The position numbers and the translations under genes are program-made. Below are positions 5,045 to 9,136 of a stretch of DNA of 9,136 nt, piece after piece. Every line of letters begins with the position of its first letter. Position 1 is the stretch's first letter. The DNA is from Verrucomicrobiota bacterium (GTDB taxonomy: Bacteria; Verrucomicrobiota; Verrucomicrobiia; Chthoniobacterales; UBA10450): assembly GCA_003219945.1 (NCBI GenBank), contig QHQV01000089.1:1-9136 (forward strand), in the 5' to 3' direction. Under the pieces are notes generated by a model. That model did no database searches and was not told the DNA's origin. It was given only the letters and a program-made list of their open reading frames with translations.

Positions 5045-6550
5045 TTACAGCTGGAAAAACGTTCGTAGCCGGTGCAGGAAGTTGGCCGTGTATTGGCGTT
5101 CCTTTAATGCATGCTCGTCCGTGCTTGTAGCTTCTTTCAGGATCCCTTCGGTTTCCATTTTTCGCTGTGCAAGCAACTGACTCAACTGCTCCATGCAGGT
5201 TGGGGCGCCGCTTAGCACTTCGGCCATCACCGGTTTTCCGATTTCCATCACGTAGCAGTCGCCGTCTGCGCGTACCGTAGCGCTGCGCGGTTCGCCAGTG
5301 AGCAGCGACATTTCACCGAAACAATCGCCCGCTCCCAGGCTTGCAACTCGGATTTTCGATCCATTTTTTGATACGAAAACGTGTGCTGCCCCGCGCAGCA
5401 TCACGAACATTGAATCGCCCGCGGCGCCTTCCTCGATCACCGGTTCGCCACGACCGAAAAGTTTGAGGCGCGCCTCTTTGACCATCTGATTGAGTTGGTC
5501 TTCGGAAAGACACTCGAAGAGCCGTTCCCCGCGCAGAATGGAGATTGCCTCCGCCTGCTCTTCCTGTACTGCGAGAGCTGGCTTGCGCTGCACTTGCAAC
5601 GTGCGAATCGGAAAGGGAATGGTGATACCCTGGCGCTTCAACTCGTACCACACATTAGTGCGCACAGAGTCGTTGGTTTCGTTGATCCGGGAGTGATTGC
5701 CCATGTAGAATTTGATCTCATAGGTCATGGCGTAATCGGCGAAGTCGACCAGGAACACTTTGACAGGGGGATCAGGAACAACGTTTTTAGCGCTCTGCGC
5801 GGCGCGCCGCAGCGTGTCTTTCACAAGGTTGGGTGGGTTCTTGTATTCAACGCCAACACGAATCCGCATGGCATGGATCTCGGTCGGATAGTGCAGATTG
5901 ACGATCTGGTGGCTCACCATCTCGTTGTTCGGGATGTCGAGATAAATGTCGTCGTTGGTACACAGCCGCGTGGAACGCCAGTTGATCTCACGCACCTCGG
6001 CGTAGGTGTCGCCCACCTTCAACCAGTCTCCGAGCTTGTAGGGCCGGTTAATGTGAATCGCTATGCCGCCAATAATTCCGGCGAACAGATTCTGCCCGGC
6101 GAAACCGACGACGATTGCAATGACGCCGGAGCCCGCCAGCAGTCCTTTCAATTGCGCTTCAGCATGGTAGCCGTAGCTCAGGACAAGGAGCAGTACAGCC
6201 AGGAAAATTATTCCGCCGACAACCTCACGAAGAAACTGTGGAATCGTTGTTTGACGTTTCTTTTCGAAATAGAGGTCCCAGATGTAGCGATTTACCAGAG
6301 CGACAATCAGCGCCGTGCTCAACAAAATCGCCGCTGCTCCAATATGAAACCGCCATGGAGCATGCACTCCATAAACCGCGATGGCGGCATAAAAAGCGAG
6401 CGTCAAACAGAAAAGCCGAAACAGCAATCCAAGCTGAACACCGGCGCGACGCTTTAAGAATCGCCCAATACCAAGGGCGACAAAAAACGTCACGATAAAC
6501 ACGACTACGGTCATGCCATCCCGCTGCGCTTCGGTTACCGCGTTGAACAT
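5045..6550 (-). CDS. MscS-like channel with C-terminal cyclic nucleotide-binding domain
   Basis: Inner-membrane channel of the bacterial cyclic nucleotide-gated (bCNG) branch of the MscS superfamily, expected to couple cNMP binding to ion flow and to respond weakly or not at all to tension. 501 residues: hydrophobic helices at about 13-31, 41-61, 68-90 and 111-128, then the pore-lining MscS helix at about 136-165 (GLLAGSGVIAIVVGFAGQ, GGIAIHINRPYKLGDW), the cytoplasmic beta domain with NNEMVSHQIVN (208-218) and an alpha/beta cage to about 320. A linker leads to a cNMP domain (about 341-455) with a phosphate-binding cassette FGEMSLLTGEPRSATV; E413 and R422 are the ribose and phosphate contacts. 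A charged tail follows. ATG at 6550 has no Shine-Dalgarno, but TATACT lies nine bases upstream, so a leaderless transcript is possible. ATG at 6514 is an alternative start. Confidence 0.92.
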   Translation of the reverse strand: MFNAVTEAQRDGMTVVVFIVTFFVALGIGRFLKRRAGVQLGLLFRLFCLTLAFYAAIAVYGVHAPWRFHIGAAAILLSTALIVALVNRYIWDLYFEKKRQTTIPQFLREVVGGIIFLAVLLLVLSYGYHAEAQLKGLLAGSGVIAIVVGFAGQNLFAGIIGGIAIHINRPYKLGDWLKVGDTYAEVREINWRSTRLCTNDDIYLDIPNNEMVSHQIVNLHYPTEIHAMRIRVGVEYKNPPNLVKDTLRRAAQSAKNVVPDPPVKVFLVDFADYAMTYEIKFYMGNHSRINETNDSVRTNVWYELKRQGITIPFPIRTLQVQRKPALAVQEEQAEAISILRGERLFECLSEDQLNQMVKEARLKLFGRGEPVIEEGAAGDSMFVMLRGAAHVFVSKNGSKIRVASLGAGDCFGEMSLLTGEPRSATVRADGDCYVMEIGKPVMAEVLSGAPTCMEQLSQLLAQRKMETEGILKEATSTDEHALKERQYTANFLHRLRTFFQL

Positions 6551-6604
6551 CGAGGCAATAGTATATCAGAACCAGACCGCCGGAATAGTTTTTCTGCGTT
6601 ATGG

Positions 6605-6640
6605 TTAAAAGACGAACCGGCTCCTGCGCCGAGCTGACGG
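6605..6640 (-). terminator. Weak possible terminator after the DUF423 operon
   Basis: Past the DUF423 stop on the minus strand, CGGC-GCAGGA-GCCG forms a short GC hairpin followed by TTCGTCTTTT. The stem is only 4-5 bp, so it is a weak candidate for ending the operon before the channel gene. Confidence 0.22.
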
Positions 6641-6650
6641 ACTGGCAGGT

Positions 6651-7004
6651 CTATTTTGGCGGGGCGAAAACCAACCACGCCCACCCCGCAAGGAAACAAA
6701 GACCACCAACGGGAGTAACCGGGCCAAGCCAACGGAGATTTGTTAGGGCAAGCAGATACAAGCTCCCGCTAAACAGCAAAATCCCCGTAAGCAGCAGCAA
6801 GCACGCGCCACGGTTGATGGTCCCATAGAGCGCTAGCAAGAGGAGCGCAATTGCATGGATGAGGTGGTAAAACACCGCCTTATCCCAGACATCCACCATC
6901 CCCCGCCCTTCAAGCGTCGACCGCAAACCGTGCGCTCCAAATGCTCCCAGTGCGACTGCAAGGAAACAAAGCACAGCTGCGATACGAAAAAGCAAGATCG
7001 ACAT
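6651..7004 (-). CDS. DUF423 family small membrane protein
   Basis: Small integral membrane protein of the DUF423 family (E. coli YgdD, eukaryotic TMEM256); no biochemical function is established. 117 residues with four hydrophobic segments at about 3-24, 46-62, 67-88 and 97-113. The family signature is clear at the N-terminus (ALGAFGAHGLR) and in the first loop (WDKAVFYHLIHAIALLLLALY). Length matches the family (about 110-130). ATG at 7004 lies 4 nt after the stop of the MFS reading frame, with no Shine-Dalgarno, which suggests translational coupling as the last gene of the operon. If the MFS frameshift is real, ribosomes would terminate early in the transporter and DUF423 expression could fall. 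Confidence 0.92.
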   Translation of the reverse strand: MSILLFRIAAVLCFLAVALGAFGAHGLRSTLEGRGMVDVWDKAVFYHLIHAIALLLLALYGTINRGACLLLLTGILLFSGSLYLLALTNLRWLGPVTPVGGLCFLAGWAWLVFAPPK

Positions 7005-7008
7005 GTTG

Positions 7009-7330
7009 TTAATTCGAGCGATTTTGCCGCATCTCCAACTCCTTTTCCAAATCCTTCAGGCCTAATTGTCGGTTTCGGCGAGTCGTTCTGATGTAGAAAA
7101 TTGTTCCAGCTACTCCAAGGGCGGCTGCTCCGAGAAAATTCAGTGCTGGCCCAAGTTTCCACAGATATGCGCCAAGGATTGCGCCGGCACTGACTATCAA
7201 ATCGCGGATGAGATAATATGAACCTATCATTTGGCCGCGTTTGACAGGATCGCTGTATCCGATGATGAGCGCTTTGCGCGATGTATCGCCGAACTCTTTA
7301 AACCCACGAATCACAAATGCGATGACCAGG
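7009..7330 (-). pseudogene. MFS transporter, C-terminal part after the frameshift
   Basis: Continuation of the MFS gene in another frame. It reads LVIAFVIRGFKEFGD, then a hydrophilic loop with SRKALIIGYSDP, a helix pair (IRDLIVSAGAILGAYLW and ALNFLGAAALGVAGTIFYI) and a basic/acidic tail to TAA at 7009. This is the last two to three helices of a 12-helix transporter. The only start codon near its head is a GTG at 7314 within what should be a membrane helix, and no Shine-Dalgarno precedes it, so it is not an independent gene. Joining it to the upstream part by removing one base at 7331-7334 gives one 428-residue protein. Confidence 0.8.
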
Positions 7331-8296
7331 AAAACTGCGCGACATCAATAAGCTGATCGGAAAAAGCGTGAACATGATGAAGGTCACGATCACGAATGGC
7401 TCGCGGCGATATCGATCCGCATAGTGCGAGGCGGGAATGATACATAATATGGCGGCGAGCATTTCTACCGTGGTGAGAACGCCCACCTGCTGAGCGCTAA
7501 CGCCGATGTAATCCATCGCAAAAATGACAACCCACGCATACGGGACCCGTTCGCAAAAACGAATAAGGATGTCGCTTAACAGCAAACGCCGCATCGGTTG
7601 ATTGAACTCGTGAAAGCTTCGCCAAAAAGTCCACCGCTCTGACTGCGGCGCCGTTCCCGCGGCGATTCGCGCGTCCGCATCCGAGTCATCGCGCAGTTGC
7701 CGTTGCACCAGGATTGTGAGTCCGGAGAGAAAGATCGAGATGACAAGCGCAATTCGCACCCCGTCGATGACTCCAAAATGATCGATCAACATCCCGCCAA
7801 GAATGGGCGCGATCATAATCGGCAACCGTTTGATTACCGATTGAACGCCAATACCCATTGAGTGGCGATTTGCCTCCAGTGCAGCTCCGACGAGGGAAAA
7901 GGTCGCCGGTAGAGAAAAACAACTCCACGAAAGGAACAAAAACATTCCGACAATGACGGCGCCCCAATGCGGAACAAGCAAGACCACCGTGTAACCAACA
8001 ATTGAGAGCACATTGAAAATGATCAATGCGGGGCGATGTCCCCAACGATCAACGAGTACTCCCCCCGGATAGGCGTAGATCGCGCCGAGCAGAGTGCGCA
8101 ACGCGTCGTAAAGACCGATGACAAAAACCGTGGCTCCAACCGCCTGCAGATACTTCGGCAGAAAACGCATCCATAGCTCTTCGCCTGCGCCAATGACAAA
8201 TATGGCGATAAGCAGGATGACGAGATTGCGTTTGAGCCCGAAAAAATCAGCTAGGTTACTTCGGCGACTAAATCGCTTCTGATCCGGCGTTTGCAT
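7298..8296 (-). CDS. MFS transporter, N-terminal part (gene frameshifted)
   Basis: Major facilitator superfamily exporter or importer of unknown substrate. Signature parts are visible: helix 1 (LVILLIAIFVIGAGEELWMRFLP), the loop 2-3 motif GGVLVDRWGHRPAL, the middle cytoplasmic loop rich in Asp, Arg and Gln (about 205-230), and a second-half loop SHYADRYRREPF. The frame runs off into a false ending (FPGHRICDSWV) at 7298, while the true continuation lies in the next frame. The break is at the A run 7331-7334 (TTTT in coding sense); with three bases instead of four it reads SRSFLVIAFVIRGF without a break, giving 428 residues, a normal MFS length. This may be a real mutation or a homopolymer sequencing error. 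ATG at 8296 overlaps the ChrB-domain gene by 46 bases, so the two are co-transcribed. Confidence 0.85.
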   Translation of the reverse strand: MQTPDQKRFSRRSNLADFFGLKRNLVILLIAIFVIGAGEELWMRFLPKYLQAVGATVFVIGLYDALRTLLGAIYAYPGGVLVDRWGHRPALIIFNVLSIVGYTVVLLVPHWGAVIVGMFLFLSWSCFSLPATFSLVGAALEANRHSMGIGVQSVIKRLPIMIAPILGGMLIDHFGVIDGVRIALVISIFLSGLTILVQRQLRDDSDADARIAAGTAPQSERWTFWRSFHEFNQPMRRLLLSDILIRFCERVPYAWVVIFAMDYIGVSAQQVGVLTTVEMLAAILCIIPASHYADRYRREPFVIVTFIMFTLFPISLLMSRSFPGHRICDSWV

Positions 8297-8694
8297 TCTG
8301 CGCAAAGCGCATCGTACACGATAAATTCGCGTTCGAGAATTTCGTGATCACTCAATCCGAGTGCTCCGAAGCCGCTGGCGATCCAGCGCAAACCTTCTCC
8401 GGCTGGATGCGGATTGATGGGATGCGAATCAGCTGCGCGCACAATCTCGCCAAGCAAGACGAGCGCCTGATCGGTGAGCTTGTATTTTTTCATGATCGAA
8501 TTGAACGAAACGTCTTCGCCGTGATGCCCTATCTCGCAATCAGGCACATCGAATACGATTCCATTGCTGATGCTGGCCCAGTCGGTGTCCTGCGGCAGGA
8601 ACACAAACTCGGCTTCTAGGTCAACGAATTTTTTGATCAGCCATGGGCAAGCCACGCGCTCCACTTTAATTTTTTCGCGAGTAATCCATTTCAT
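8251..8694 (-). CDS. ChrB C-terminal domain protein (chromate resistance type)
   Basis: Stand-alone version of the C-terminal domain of ChrB, the chromate-sensing regulator or resistance factor encoded beside the ChrA efflux pump; in many genomes this domain also occurs alone. 147 residues with the family features RVACPWLIKKFVDLEAEFVFLP (here residues 14-35), FDVPDCEIGHHGEDVSFNSIM and the helix LTDQALVLLGEIVRAAD. The His-rich GHHGED (57-62) and Cys17 could contribute to a metal or oxyanion site. A four-residue CAEC motif near the C-terminus (133-136) is unusual and may bind metal or redox-switch. A good Shine-Dalgarno, AGGAG eight bases upstream, supports ATG at 8694. There is no ChrA in the window; the partner gene is an MFS transporter overlapping its 3' end, so the actual substrate may not be chromate. 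Confidence 0.88.
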   Translation of the reverse strand: MKWITREKIKVERVACPWLIKKFVDLEAEFVFLPQDTDWASISNGIVFDVPDCEIGHHGEDVSFNSIMKKYKLTDQALVLLGEIVRAADSHPINPHPAGEGLRWIASGFGALGLSDHEILEREFIVYDALCAECKRRIRSDLVAEVT

Positions 8695-8697
8695 AAG

Positions 8698-8895
8698 CTA
8701 GACTCCTGTCTTGTGGCAGCCTGGTTCTGGTACGCGGTCGTTGCTGCCGTGCTTTACGGTGGGCACGAAATCTTTACCCGTCTTGCTGCCGAGCGCATGG
8801 GTGAAGGTTTTTGGCGAACCAGCATCGTGGCAGAGAATCGCCAGCGTTGCATTTGCGATCATTGGTTTTGGCTGCGCAAATAATTCTAAGTTCAC
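8698..8895 (-). CDS. Small unknown protein, 65 residues, coupled in operon
   Basis: Not recognised. The frame runs from GTG at 8895 to TAG at 8698, and its start overlaps the stop of the preceding barrel gene as GTGA; its stop lies three bases before the ATG of the ChrB-domain gene. That exact fit is typical of translationally coupled genes. The product has a short hydrophobic stretch (ATLAILC at about 16-22), two Cys and several His (CHDAG, FTHALGS, VKHGSNDR, PGCHKTGV) that might bind metal. Third-codon GC is about 59%, compatible with coding. The overlapping AGGAG of the next gene lies inside its 3' end. It could also be chance read-through sequence in a 197-base spacer, as it has no Shine-Dalgarno of its own and no known domain. 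ATG at codon 12 is an alternative start. Confidence 0.42.
   Translation of the reverse strand: MNLELFAQPKPMIANATLAILCHDAGSPKTFTHALGSKTGKDFVPTVKHGSNDRVPEPGCHKTGV
8703..8707 (-). promoter_or_regulatory. Shine-Dalgarno of the ChrB-domain gene
   Basis: AGGAG on the minus strand, eight bases before the ATG at 8694. It decides the start of that gene and shows that it can be translated independently of the upstream ORF. Confidence 0.75.
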
Positions 8896-9136
8896 TTTGT
8901 GAGAAGCTGGAGTCTGATATAGGCCATTGCGTGTGCGTCGCCGACAATGTCACGCCCGGCGGAAAAAAGCAGGTTGAAATGGTCGCTCAACTTCCATGTC
9001 AGGCCGATGTTGAACGCGAAGTCGAAGTTCGCTGCGCATTCCTTTGGTGAGTTGCAGAACAACTCCGCCCCAAGCGTCAGCCGAGTGGTGATCTCACGCT
9101 CGAGAACTGCGCCAGCGCAAAGGTAATCACGTGTAT
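8892..9136 (-). CDS. Outer-membrane barrel protein, C-terminal part only
   Basis: The last 81 residues of a protein that begins beyond the right edge; no start is in view. Strand-like segments alternate (ITTRLTLGAELFCN, NFDFAFNIGLTWKL, HFNLLFSAGRDIVG, HAMAYIRLQLLTK) with the barrel wording FNLLFSAGRDI followed by a final strand. This matches the C-terminus of the Phenol_MetA_deg-type outer-membrane barrels (PF13557), a family named for catechol-pathway genes but usually of unknown substrate. It ends at TGA 8894-8892. It heads the operon containing the small ORF, ChrB-domain protein, MFS transporter and DUF423 protein, so it may give an outer-membrane path for the same substrate; this is inference from context. 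Confidence 0.72.
   Translation of the reverse strand, partial: TRDYLCAGAVLEREITTRLTLGAELFCNSPKECAANFDFAFNIGLTWKLSDHFNLLFSAGRDIVGDAHAMAYIRLQLLTK

Noticed and set aside
5495..6457. Long open frame on the + strand (320 codons)
   Set aside because: Lies entirely opposite the MscS-type channel gene in a GC-driven shadow frame; no domain recognisable, and the minus-strand protein is clearly real.
8711..9050. Two + strand open frames at the right end
   Set aside because: Antisense to the barrel C-terminus and the small operon ORF; no recognisable domain or ribosome binding site.
1..9136. CRISPR array, tRNA or rRNA genes
   Set aside because: No regularly spaced direct repeats, tRNA-like cloverleaf or rRNA-like sequence was seen by eye; a covariance-model scan would be needed to exclude a tRNA fully.

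Overview
The window looks like chromosome from a soil or environmental Gram-negative bacterium, possibly of the Verrucomicrobiota type. This guess rests on moderate GC, outer-membrane barrels, a lipoprotein cytochrome, few strong Shine-Dalgarno sites and an IS110-type transposase; no marker gene settles it. Apart from one short + strand gene, every gene reads on the minus strand.

Layout, left to right. 1-960 holds most of an IS110-family transposase, cut by the window edge, with a strong ribosome binding site and about 330 bases of structured non-coding DNA upstream (about 973-1300), where IS110-group elements encode their bridge RNA. 1492-2563 is a two-gene unit: an outer-membrane barrel followed 1 nt later by a monoheme cytochrome c lipoprotein. 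2904-3239 (+) is a short CPBP (Rce1-like) intramembrane protease that keeps its catalytic motifs but lacks the usual N-terminal part. 3305-4461 is a RES-Xre type II toxin-antitoxin locus (toxin 3305-3766, antitoxin 4045-4461, palindromic operator 4486-4507). A 272-bp MITE-like element with 31-bp imperfect terminal inverted repeats and a TA target duplication sits between them, inserted in the antitoxin stop codon.

4574-4969 is a stand-alone receiver-domain response regulator. 5045-6550 is an MscS-type channel fused to a C-terminal cyclic nucleotide-binding domain. 6651-9136 looks like one minus-strand operon, in transcription order: end of an outer-membrane barrel (cut by the window edge), a 65-residue unknown ORF with a GTGA overlap, a ChrB C-terminal-domain protein, an MFS transporter broken by one frameshift at an A run, and a small DUF423 membrane protein.

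The most notable point is the toxin-antitoxin locus. The insertion leaves the antitoxin protein unchanged (the stop merely becomes TAG, where the restored sequence reads TAA) but moves the toxin from 4 nt to about 280 nt downstream. It has probably uncoupled toxin translation from antitoxin translation without damaging either protein. Second-tier points are the possible bridge RNA, the nucleotide-gated MscS fusion, the ChrB-domain operon without ChrA, and the truncated protease.
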